From contig JANUWF010001719.1 of NCBI GenBank assembly GCA_026120185.1, positions 3,062,501 through 3,126,500 of the forward strand: a DNA stretch of 64,000 nucleotides, given 5' to 3'. Shown piece after piece: positions 10,745-21,289 of this stretch. Under the pieces are notes generated by a model. That model was not told where the DNA came from and searched no databases. It saw only the letters and a list, made by a program, of their open reading frames with translations. The stretch comes from Voacanga thouarsii (lineage: Eukaryota > Streptophyta > Magnoliopsida > Gentianales > Apocynaceae). Position 1 is the first letter of the stretch. Each line of letters opens with the position of its first letter. The position numbers were made by a program, and so were the translations under genes.

Positions 10745-12558
10745 CTGAAAAATCGAAAATAAAATAAAAAGATTCAGTTTGTGAAACCAAAACAAATAAT
10801 GTGCACTTTATCCTTATTATCAAAACTGATAATAATTAATTTGGCTCTTAGAAAAACTGACATAACTTCTTGGGAAGATTAATAATTTCCTAAGCTAAGT
10901 GTGTTAACCACCACAAATTAATTTTCTTTTTAGGTAATGATCTAGAAGATAACTCCATCGAGGGGATGGCTATTTCCTCTCATTTTCTATAGATATACCT
11001 CGCACTATAACCTCTAATGAGGGGCTGGCCGATCATAGTACGTGCCTCGGTTATTAATTACATCCCTTCATTAGATTTAGATCCTTATGGTATCCCCATC
11101 CTATACGGGTTCACTTCTAGGGTGACGCAAGAGGAACCACGATCTCTAATGAGGATCGTGATAGAAGCCGTAGGGCCATTGGAACCCCTCTCCCACTTAG
11201 TCTTTTAAAACAAGGGCTTTCTGAAAATTTCCATTAAGTTTTTTCTTTAACTAAAAAATAAAATGTCTAAATCCATTAAAACTCTATGTCAAGGTTTATA
11301 TCCTTTGAGAGTTTTTCTCATGGACTAATTTTATTTAAGTTAAAAACTTAATGATTTCAAAAATTTTCCAATTAAAACTTTCTAGAGACTTTGGTCTCAA
11401 GTTTATTTGACAAAATAATTTTCTTGTGCCAAAAATTAAAACAAAATGTCTTTCTATTTTAACTTACAAAAATATCTAAATCCAACATATTTTCTATGTC
11501 AAGGATTAAATCATTTGAGAAAATATCTAAGGGTTAATTTTTGTTCAAGTTAAAAAAACCATTTAATTTGTAGAAAAATATTTTTTGCTTGTCAAAAACA
11601 TTCCCAAAGACTTTGGTCTTTGAGAAAACCGTGCACATAGGTATATAAAAATAAGTAGCATGCTAGAAAATAATAGACGTTTTTATGCTTTTTTATTTTT
11701 AAATCTAAGTGCTCAGATAATAGAATTAAACACATTAATTAATTAATTAATAATCTTGTTTAATCCTAAAATCCCTCACTGATATTTTCATGCAAAAATA
11801 TTCCTTGAATATTAACTATTGCAAGATATTAACTTCGTCTGGTATAGACCCCAAAACCAAAAGAAATTGAAAGAAAAATTACAAGGAAATTAAAAAAAAA
11901 AAACTCCTTGGTCCATTGCACCTGCCGCACTGGATCAAACATCCATCTACACTGTGGTCCATTGCACCCACCGCACAGAACTAGGACCCTTGGGTGACCC
12001 GTGCGAGGACCGGATTCCAGACCCTAGCCAGCGCCGATTCGGATCTGGACGGCTCTTCCTGCAGTTTTTTTTTTCTGTGAATTTCCTCTCCGAATTTCCT
12101 CTGTTTTCTTCTCAACTTCTGGTATTAATGGCTCTCCGATTTCAATCCAAATCTAATGAAATCAACCAAAACCAACAATCACCTATACCCATAAACACTG
12201 GGTTTACACAATTTACTAAAAAAAATAGTAAATTACAAATCTCATATACCTCTACCCGCGAGGTTTAACAGAGAATCTATACATACCAAAACAGCGAAGG
12301 ATCACAATTTTAATTACACATATGTGCCCAGTTTTATTCATCTAGATGCATGCTCTCTATATTTTCACAAAACTTTCATGTTCTAATACCAATTGAAAGT
12401 ATAGAAAGGGAAAAATACAGGGCACATAGCGGAAACGAATATAAAAAAATTGAAAAACTAAAGAATAGGAGATTCCCGAACAGAGCTGGCGCCAGCTCTG
12501 ACAGCCCAAGCCGGCATCGGTTGCGCTCTGTTAGAATTCCGAGGTTTAAAAAAAATAC
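10745..12558 (-). other. Predicted E5 leader intron
   Basis: On the minus strand the donor AGAG/GTATTT (12559/12558) and the acceptor TTTCGATTTTTCAG (ending 10745) bound 1814 nt. AA and the gag ATG follow directly, in the same phase as in E4. The interval holds the untranslated leader and the primer-binding site. Open frames within it, including a plus-strand one near 11954-12268, look like chance frames in leader sequence. Confidence 0.5.
12380..12391 (-). other. E5 primer-binding site, mutated
   Basis: The minus strand reads TGGTATTAGAAC, two changes from the tRNA-iMet site TGGTATCAGAGC, two bases after the LTR end. Confidence 0.7.
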
Positions 12559-12670
12559 CTCTTTTCCTCGTTCTAAGTATTGGCTGGATTGGAATGTGCG
12601 GAACCGGGGTAGGTTTGCTGGTGGAAACCTCTAGTGCGATTCCTGCAAGTCTCCTACTCCGTCTTTGCAT
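12559..12670 (-). CDS. E5 LTR-encoded basic leader exon
   Basis: The minus-strand segment opens MQRRSRRLAG and ends with RTRKR plus one base at a phase-1 donor. At 112 nt it is 15 nt shorter than in E1 and E4 and keeps phase. The middle differs strongly from E4 (STSKPTPVPHIPIQP here), while the arginine-rich start and the basic end are retained. The frame is open further upstream, so the Met shown is chosen by comparison with E1 and E4. Confidence 0.5.
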
Positions 12671-12758
12671 GTAGGTGAACGCCAAACTCTCAATCTTCCA
12701 GTATATGGCCTGCCTAATTCCGTTTGGTGAACAACTCACAGACTAAGAAACTTTTACC

Positions 12759-12760
<2 letters not shown>

Positions 12761-12800
<40 letters not shown>
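12761..12800. repeat. (GA)20 microsatellite
   Basis: A perfect 40-bp GA run inside the E5 LTR. It is not present at this position in the other LTR copies, so it probably expanded after insertion or in that lineage. Confidence 0.9.
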
Positions 12801-12801
<1 letters not shown>

Positions 12802-14226
12802 GTCTGGCCCTTTTTTTTTTTTCCACAGAGAAGAAGTCGTCTAAAAAAAACTAACGTCGTTATTCCCATTCTCCTGTTTAACCTAAATAAAACCCTAGGT
12901 TAAATTGGATTGGGTCATTGGACTCTTAGTTTAGCCTTTTGGACTTAATTAATTATTCTAATTAGAACCAACTTAATGGCCCAACAAATAATTAATTTCC
13001 AGCCCAAATAAACTAGTCCAATAAATAAGCCTATATTAGTTTAGTCCCAGGTTAATCCCTAATTATTCAAATTGGGCCAAAGCCCTGAATAATTAATTAA
13101 CCCACCAAACTAATTTAATTAATTCTCTCTCTATGGATCTTTATTTTATTCTAACCCAATAATTAAATCAGGCTACTTAAATAAAATAAATTCCATTTAA
13201 TTTAAGATCAATTCATTAGCTCATATTTAATTAGGACTCACGGTCTATACTGGAGACCAAAAGACATACTATCTTGGCTACTAAAATGACCAAAATAAAC
13301 TTGCCATATAAATAGCTATATTTTACATTTTAAATATTTTTTAATATCACCATAAGGAAATATTGACCTCAAGGACAATGCTGTGTTAGCAAAGTCTTCG
13401 ACCTACAGGTGTAATGACTAAAATACCCCTCTATACATCGCCGTACATTTAGAGAGGAAGAATTGTACTAACACCTCTCTAAATGACATCTACCATCCTT
13501 AGGCTTCTAGTCCAATGATCTATGACTTCTTGGATTGTTTCCGCTTTCCAAGGGAGCTACCCTAAAGCAAACATCTAAGTCATGTTTCTCAGGGTCCTGA
13601 ATATTTAGATCATTCAGACAACCACAAGGGGCGATATAGTATAGAAACTATTTTGCACAAGTCTGTCTTAACTAACTAGTTATACATACCCAACATGCAA
13701 GTATATTGGCCCTACGATAGAACCTCGACTATAGCATTTCAAAGTATATGCTTCTAGTTTCGTCAGACCACCAACTCATACTCAAGTTGTAGAGTACTAT
13801 TCCACGCTGTAGCGGTAGTAGTCTAGGTTTCTACCATATAGTGCTTTAAGAAACCATTACTACAGGTCCTGTTCTACGTATTCGAAATACGCTTATGTCA
13901 TGAAATGAGTGGACTACTCATTGGCTAAAGGTAAGCCATTCCCCATTTGGAATTCACAATATAATAATCTAGACATGATGAGATTCCTATTCTCATCAAT
14001 TGGTTAAGAATGAACGTTTATGTGTTAAGTAACCTATTATTCATACCTTACTGTGAACGACCACCATTCACATGGACCACTTACTTAAACACAATGGGTC
14101 TTTTCTAAACGAAATTGTGCACAAATAAAATGTAAATTCACAAACAATTTTTGAAAATAAATTCTTTTATTAAAACATTCGATATTTACATCAGAAACCT
14201 AGTCTAAGAGGGCATATTTCCCAACA

Positions 14227-14790
14227 GGGGATGTAGATCAGTTGAGGATCGAACCATTATAAATCCTTATATCTTCTCTTTTGCATTTCATTCGCATTTC
14301 ACTGCTGCATTTTTACTGATTATTAGAACAAAGAATTTTATCTCAATCTCTGTATTTGTTGATCAGTTTTAAATACCTTTATATTATACAAAAAGTTTAT
14401 ATTTAATGCCTTAACTCCTATCTTTAAAACAACCATCTTTTTGCCATTTAATGGTGCTTTAAAAAAAATCTTGTTTGCACTCCATTAGCTGCAAAACAAT
14501 CTGTCTTTGTGAACAAAAGCACTACACTCCTCTTTGCATTCATTATTTTAATCAAAGAATTTTATGCAGTTGGGTAAAACTGTTATTGAATTTTATGCAC
14601 TACACTCATCTTAACTATAAATTTTATTTCCAGCATTTAGTAGAGTTTTAAAAGTTCTTTGACTAAACATTCAAATCTGCATTTTTCTTTGAACTCACAC
14701 TTTGATCAGCCATTGTGAAAAAGACATCAAAGATTTTTTAAATCGCATTTGTTTGCCATGAACCTTATTCACCCCCTCTAAAATTTATCA
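14227..14790 (+). repeat. SIRE-type LTR, second part (E8 5' LTR)
   Basis: Begins GGGGATGTAG, a landmark of SIRE-type LTRs, with a pyrimidine-rich ATTTCATTCGCATTTCACTGC stretch. It ends CACCCCCTCTAAAATTTATCA directly before a primer-binding site. It continues the LTR begun at 4979. Confidence 0.6.
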
Positions 14791-14792
14791 AT

Positions 14793-14805
14793 TGGTATTA
14801 GAGAC
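14793..14805 (+). other. E8 primer-binding site
   Basis: TGGTATTAGAGAC, a tRNA-iMet-like site, two bases after the LTR end, in the position expected for SIRE elements. Confidence 0.7.
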
Positions 14806-14853
14806 TTGGTCTGCATTATTATCGGTTTAACAGACTTGCAAGAAAAGATCCAA

Positions 14854-17690
14854 ATGGCAAACACCTCGTCCTTACCATACATTGAGGGATCTTCAACAAA
14901 TAGACAACCTTTGTTCAGTGGTAGTAACTACATCTTCTGGAAAAATCGTCTAAAGATTTATGTATGTTCAATTAATTTTGAGCTATGAAATTTGATTGAA
15001 AAAGGACCATATGTTCCATAAAAAATTGTTGAAGGTAGAAATGTGTCTAAACAGAGTAATGAGTATGATACTGATGACAATGCCAAAATGACACTGAATT
15101 TTCAAGCTATGGACATTCTATGTTGTGCTCTTGATACTACTAAATATAACAGAGTGAGTGGCTGTGATTCAACTCATGATATAAGGAGATTACTTGAAGT
15201 CATCCATGAGGGGACTAATCAAGTTAAGGAATTAAAATTGGGATTTTTTATCCGAGATTATGAGTTGTTCATAATGAAACCATGTGAGAACATAACGAAT
15301 ATGTTCACCAGATTTACAAAAATCATGAATGGACTTAAGGCTTATAGGAAAACTTATTCCCTTGGAGAACAAAACAGAAAATTGCTTGATGCTGTGCCAA
15401 AGAGTTGGCAGCCAAAAGCCTTGTCTATAGAAGAATAAAAAAATCTGAATAGTTTACCTACCGAAGAGTTAATTGGCTCTCTATTAACCCATGAAACGAG
15501 ATTGAAAAAGTTTCAAGAGCATGATGAAGATGACAGAGGCAAAAGAGGAATTGCTTTAAAAGTTGTAAATAATGAAGTTATTAGTGAACAATCTGAAAGT
15601 GATTATGACACTAATTTGGACAATGAAGAATTGGTCATGGTTGTTAGAAAATTCAAGAAGATATTTAGAAAAAGTAACTTCAACAAAGACAAGAAATTTG
15701 TCAAAAAGAAATGACAAACTTCATCTTTTAAACTTCAATGCTATGAATGTAAGAGTATGGGGCATTTATTGATGCTTGTCCAATGTCTAAGGACAGAGAA
15801 GCCAAGTACAATAAGAAGAAAAGAAAATGACTGATTGGGACTTGGGACTAAGAAAGTCCGAGACTGAAGAGAGTGATGGATTCGACAAGGAGAAAGCAAA
15901 TATATGCTTCATGGCAATAAAAAATGAGGTAAATTCCACTTCTAGTAATTCCATATCTGATTTACATAATTGTGATTATGAAAAGGTTGATGACATATAT
16001 TTGTTGCACATATTGTGAAAAACCTGGACACAAAACATCTAGGTGTCATATTAAGAAGAAAGTGAAATCCGCTGCAAAAATAGTTTAAAAAATTAGAGGA
16101 ACTATTACTAACCCCCGTGGACTCAAGAAAATGTGGGTACCAAAAGCCATTCTTCCATATCATGAATAGGTACACCAGCTGCAAAAATTAAGCTCCATAA
16201 AATGGTTCTTGGATAGTGGATGCTCAAGACATATATGGAAAATGCTACACTAATATATGACCTTTAAGCTGCAATTGATGGAGTTGTTACATTTGAAGAT
16301 AAGAAAAAGGAAAAAATACTCGGTAAAAGTAATGTTGGTGAGAGATTCTCCATTATTATTAAGCAAGTATCATTGATTGATGAATTGAAGTACAATTTGC
16401 TTAGTATTAATTATTTATATGACCATGGCTGCAAGGATATTTTTGAAAAGGAATCCATGCACTATCTTTGATAATTCCATTGATGAAATCGTTTTTATTG
16501 CTAACCACATTGGTAATATCTATGTATTATATCTTATTGTTCCTATTGATCATGAAGAAAAATTCTTTTTCATATATGATATTGATGGCTACATTTGGCA
16601 TAGAAGGTTAGGTCATGTCTCCATTGATTTGCTAAATAGATTGTCTTTTAAAAAGGCTTGAGAAAGGACTGCCCAAAATAATATTTGACAAAAACTAATT
16701 GTGTAATGCTTGCTATTTTGGAAATCAAACTGAGACATATTTTAAATCCAAGAAAATGATTTTAACCCCAAATCTTCTTGAACTAATACATATGAATTTG
16801 TCTGGACCAATAAAGACCACTAGCCTAAGTGGTAAAAAGTATACTTATGTATTAGTAGATGATATTTTTAATTTACTTGGACCTTATCTCTTGCATGAAA
16901 AGATGATAATGATATAGGTAGCTCAAAGAAAAATGACATTGAACATTATGAAGCTCCATCACTTGACAACCATGCTAAAGAAGAAGAACTAGAAGAACAA
17001 CAAGTTGAACAAAGTGAGGGCATTGACTATGGTAAAACTTTTACTCCTGTTGCTCGATTAGAATTCATTAGAATGTTACTTACTTTTGCATTTTTCAAAG
17101 GTTTTATACTCTATCAAATAGATGTTAAAAGTGCGTTCTTAAATGATTTTATTGAAGAAGAAATTTATGTGAAACAACCTCTAGGTTTTATTTATGAACG
17201 TTTTCCAAACCATGTCTTTAGTGGTTTTCTTCTTTCAAAAGAATCTTCAAGAGGCTTAATGGATACCACATTATTTATCAAATCTAAAACTTCTGACAAT
17301 ATCTTAGTTGTGCAAATAAATGTTGCTGATATTATTTTTAGAGTTACTAATGATTCCTTATGCAAGAAATCTACCAAGACAATGCAACAAGAGTTTGAAA
17401 TAAGCATGATGAGAGAACTTAATTTCTTTCTTAGATTACAAATAAAACAAACCACTGATGGAATCCCTCTTAGTACACAAAGGAACTACTCAAAAGGTTT
17501 GAAATGGATGAAGCTAAAGAGATCAGTACACCTATGAGCATATCACTAAAGCTTGACAATAATAAAAAGAGTGGATAAATCGAAATATAGAGGATGAACA
17601 GATGCAGATTATATGAGTTGTATATTCACCAAACCTCTACTAAAGAAAGGTTTAGGTTTGGGAATTACTAGAATCATGTGGCTGACAATT
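14854..17690 (+). pseudogene. SIRE/Maximus-type copia gag-pol relic (E8)
   Basis: Gag starts near 14854 (MANTSSLPYIEGSS) and has the UBN2-type HEGTNQVKELKL, FTKIMNGL and SWQPKALSIEE landmarks. TGA replaces the expected Trp at 14986. A perfect zinc knuckle CTYCEKPGHKTSRC lies at 16005-16046. The protease motif WFLDSGCSRH follows near 16205. The integrase start (WHRRLGHVS near 16597) and CNACYFGNQ (16700) precede a large deletion. Reverse transcriptase resumes near 17025 with FTPVARLEFIRMLL and QIDVKSAFLND, and a second deletion removes most of its centre, including the YVDD active site. RNase H is reduced to fragments ending near FTKPLL (17620). Many stops and frameshifts make it non-functional. 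Confidence 0.85.
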
Positions 17691-17904
17691 TGCCAAAGAT
17701 TTGTTTGTTTATTTTTGCAGAACTACTGAAGATACAATTTTTTGACAGAGTTTTTGGACACAATATCTGGAAAATATGAATTCAAAATCCCCTCAACAGA
17801 ACTTATTTTATTCCACCTTTTGGACAAGGAAATCGGATGGACAATCTGTGTCCAAATATTCAAATTTTTTAAGTTCTAAATGTTCCTACCTTTTATTCCA
17901 GCTG

Positions 17905-17928
17905 CAACACACACACACACACACACAC

Positions 17929-17973
<45 letters not shown>
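17905..17973. repeat. (CA)n(CT)n compound microsatellite
   Basis: About 11 AC units followed by about 22 TC units, between pol and the envelope-like relic of E8. Open frames across it are repeat translations, not genes. Confidence 0.9.
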
Positions 17974-17977
<4 letters not shown>

Positions 17978-18219
17978 ATCAGAATATCTTTATATATTTT
18001 CAAAAATCACCCTTCTCAAATATACTAAATTGTACTTATATGCTTCAATACCTCGTAAACCCAAAAAAAAAAATTAAATCTATTTGAGTCTTCTTCTCCT
18101 TTCAAAAATTCAAAAAGCTGTCATTATCTCAGCATCTCTTCTTTTTCCTCGGGATTTCGTTCTCTCTAGACAAAAACTCAAAAAATCAAATCTTCAATCA
18201 TATTCGCCATAGCTAAATC

Positions 18220-19334
18220 TATGAAACACAGCAAAGGAACCAAGCTAAAAGCAAAGGAAACTAAGAAGAAGGCAGTGATAAGGAAATCGATTGTTGTTAC
18301 TCCGATATCTACAAAGAAAAAGAACTAGGAAGCTAGCATTGATAAACTAACTCCTCAAACTGCATTAGCAAAACAACTTCCAGAAGAGGAAAAGCTCAGA
18401 CACTCAGGTACCACGAACTCTCAACTCAAAAAGTAAGTATAATGATTGGGTATTTAAAAATAGAACCATCACTCTGGGTTATCAGGTTGATTCTAAAGTC
18501 TTTCTAAATTATGCAAATATTCTGAGTTTGGTTGAATTATTCTGTTGAGAGTCTCTTTTATCTGTGAATAAGAAGTTATACTCTACACTAGTTTAGGATT
18601 CTATATGAGACACGAGGAGACAAAGAATGAATTTATGGTTCAGTGATATACCTCTTAGATTGGAGAAGTGAGCTTTGAATTTGAGATGAAATTTATTGGT
18701 GCCAAGAGCTTTAGCAATTCAAGTGATTGAAATACCAAATGGTTAAATGGAATTGGGAGATTACTAAACCTTAACCATGGTGATATCAAGTCTTGGCCAC
18801 AAGACATCTGTATGTTTTCTGCAAATAGTGCTGATGCCAGCTCTATCAGAAGGAAAACAAATTATCTTTGGGTTTTTGGTTGTGAAATTGATCCCTGAAC
18901 ACATCAAACTAAGCATTACCATTTGCAAACCTGCTCACCTAGCTATTTAAGTTTTTCAATGCTAATGTGAGTATGGTTATCCCTGAGCACTGTAAAGTAA
19001 TCATCTACAATAGCAATTCATTTGAGAAAATGGGAACCATTCGAACGGATAATCAATGAATATTACTTAGTGAGACTACTGAAGAAGATACGAAAAATTG
19101 GTGAATGCTAAAGAAAATTTGCTACATCAGAACGAACAAAAAGAAAAGTTGAGATTGAAATTCAAGGGGAAACATCAAGTAAAGGGAAGTAGAAAAGTCA
19201 AGAAAGTGAAAAAATGCAGAGTATTTTAGATGCTCTAAATCTGCTATCTACCAAGTTCAAATAGCTTAAGTGCAGAAATCAAAGATGAACTGAAAGATAT
19301 GGGAAAGAAATTGACTGACAAATATGGAAGGAAA
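18220..19334 (+). pseudogene. Envelope-like/extra ORF relic of the SIRE element (E8)
   Basis: SIRE elements carry a third ORF after pol, often called envelope-like. Here a lysine-rich start (MKHSKGTKLKAKETKKK, 18220) is followed by broken frames containing YNDWVFKNRTITLGYQ (near 18440) and WLNGIGRLLNLNHGD (near 18740), reminiscent of the plant-transposon-protein region of these ORFs. Several stops interrupt it. The right end is cut by the E6 LTR at 19335, and the E8 3' LTR is not seen. The assignment rests on position and general character. Confidence 0.4.
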
Positions 19335-21276
19335 TGTGGGAATTGGAAAAAAACAGAGAGCTTGCTACGGGAGAACAAAAATGGAGAGAAAAATCATGAA
19401 CAAAGCATAGCAACAGCATGAAAGCTTTAAAATCATACCTCTCAGTGCATTAAACCTTGAAGATTGTAGGGGAGTTGATTGATTCACAAGAACAGCCTCT
19501 TGCTACCTATGGGATGAAACCTCCGGTTGCCAACTTCTTCACCTCCGGTGAATGCTTGGCTCTTCAGTTCTCAGAATATGACCCCCCCTAATCCAAGTTG
19601 GTGATCACAGAAATGGGTTGAAAAGAGTCATAGATTTTTTCCACTCTTCATTGTCTGTTGGCATGGCTTCCTTGGTTTCTTATGTTAACAAACAAAACCA
19701 AAAGCTAGTAAATAGAAAACCAAGAGACACGAAAGGTGAGAGATTTTTATTTTATTTTATTTTATTTTTCCATACAAAAAGCCAAGAGTAATGAAACCAA
19801 AATAATTATTTTGATAATAATAATATTCCCGAAATTTAATATTTCAAACACCCAAATATTATTAACAAAATAAATTTTAGCTTCTCTCTAAACTCTTCTG
19901 AACTGTATCCGGAAAAATCCTATGGTCCAGGCTATTGGGCCAAAATAATATTTATTATTTTTCTTGAACCCGAAAAGCCCAAAATAATAAACATTAATTA
20001 TTTACATTGGGATTAAATAAATAACCCAATAAATAATTAATGAATTAAAAATAATTAAACTTTAATTATTTATTTCTTGGGATTAATTAAATAAATAACT
20101 CAATAAATAATTAAGTATTAATTATTTTTCTCTAGTTTAAGTCCAGGTTAATTTTCTAATTATTCAAACTGGACCTTGGCCCTGAATAATTAATTAACCA
20201 GTTAAACTAGATAATAAATTTCTCTCAATTTATTTTATTCCAATCTAATAATAAATTAAACTTCCTGAATAAAATAAAACCATCTCAACTGAGATTAATT
20301 TCTCAACCCAAAAATAATTAGGACTTACGGGCTATTCCGAGGACCAAAAAGACACATCGCCTTGGCTACTAAAATGATCAAAATACCCCTACTATATAAA
20401 TATATGTATTTTGCATTTTAAATATTTCCTAATATCACCATAAGGAAATATTAACCCCAAGGACAATGCTACATTAGCAAAGTCTTCGACCTACAGGTGA
20501 AATGACTAAAATACCCCTCTAACACTCCTTTAAATGACATCTACCGTCTTTAGGCATCTAGTCCAATGATCCACGACTTCCTAGAGTGTTTCCGCTTTCC
20601 AAGGGAGCTACCCTAAAGCAAATATCCAAGTCATGTTTCCCAGGGCCCTGGATATTTAGATCATTCAGACAACTATAAGGGGCGACATAGTGTAGAAACT
20701 ATCTTGTACAAGTCTGTCTTAACTAACTAGTCATACATACCTAACATGCAAGTATATTGGCCCTACGATAGAACCTCAACTATAGCATATCAAAGCATAT
20801 ACTTCCAGCTCCGTCAGACCACCAACTCATACTCAAGTCATAGAGTACTAGTCCACGCTGTAGCGGTAGTAGTCTAGGTTTCTACAATATAGTACTTTTA
20901 GAAACCACTACTACAGGTCCTATTCTACGTATTCGAAATACGCTTATGTCATGAAGTGAGTGGACTACTCACTGGCTAAAGGTAAGCCAATCCCTATTTA
21001 GAATTCATAACATAATAACCTAAATATGATGAGATTCTCATTCTCATCAATCGGTTAAAAATAAATGTTTATGTGTTTAAATAACCCATGATTCATACCT
21101 TACTGTGAAATACCTCCATTCACATGGATCACTTATTTAAACACAATGGGTCTTTTCCAAACGCAATTGTGCACAAATAATAAAAATAAATTCACAAACA
21201 ATTTTTGAAAATAAATTCTTTTAAAATATTCGATATTTTCATCAGAAACCTAGTCTAAGAGGATATACATCCAACA
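19335..21276 (-). repeat. E6 3' LTR
   Basis: 1942 bp; minus strand begins TGTTGGATGTATATCC. It is collinear with the E1 LTR but of a separate subfamily. The leader-peptide region is recognisable near 19450-19570 but has lost its ATG and contains in-frame stops. The splice donor AGAG/GTATGA is retained. Confidence 0.85.
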
Positions 21277-21289
21277 ATCTCCCACTTGC

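Larger units (their letters stand above)
5096..14226. mobile_element. Head-to-head copia composite (E4 plus E5)
   Basis: The left arm is a plus-strand LTR, primer-binding site, leader and partial gag (5096-about 9140). The right arm is a minus-strand partial pol, complete gag, leader, primer-binding site and LTR (about 9141-14226). Both outer ends are LTR starts (TGTTGGGAA...), so the unit has two 5' halves and no 3' half. It lies inside one SIRE-type LTR, as though it were a single insertion. Flanking pentamers are GTGCA (left) and GGGGA (right), only 3 of 5 identical, so a target-site duplication is not proved. The arms are similar but not identical (LTRs of 1756 and 1833 bp), so they came from two different copies. 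Confidence 0.6.
12394..14226 (-). repeat. E5 5' LTR
   Basis: On the minus strand it starts TGTTGGGAAATATGCCCTC and ends ACTTTCA, 1833 bp. It is collinear with the E4 and E1 LTRs except at the U5 end, where it has diverged. The TATA-like CTATTTATATGGC motif is retained near 13305-13317 (minus strand). Confidence 0.85.

Noticed and set aside
17776..18087. Protein-coding frame with His-Thr and Ser-Leu repeats
   Set aside because: It is the translation of the (CA)n(CT)n microsatellite.
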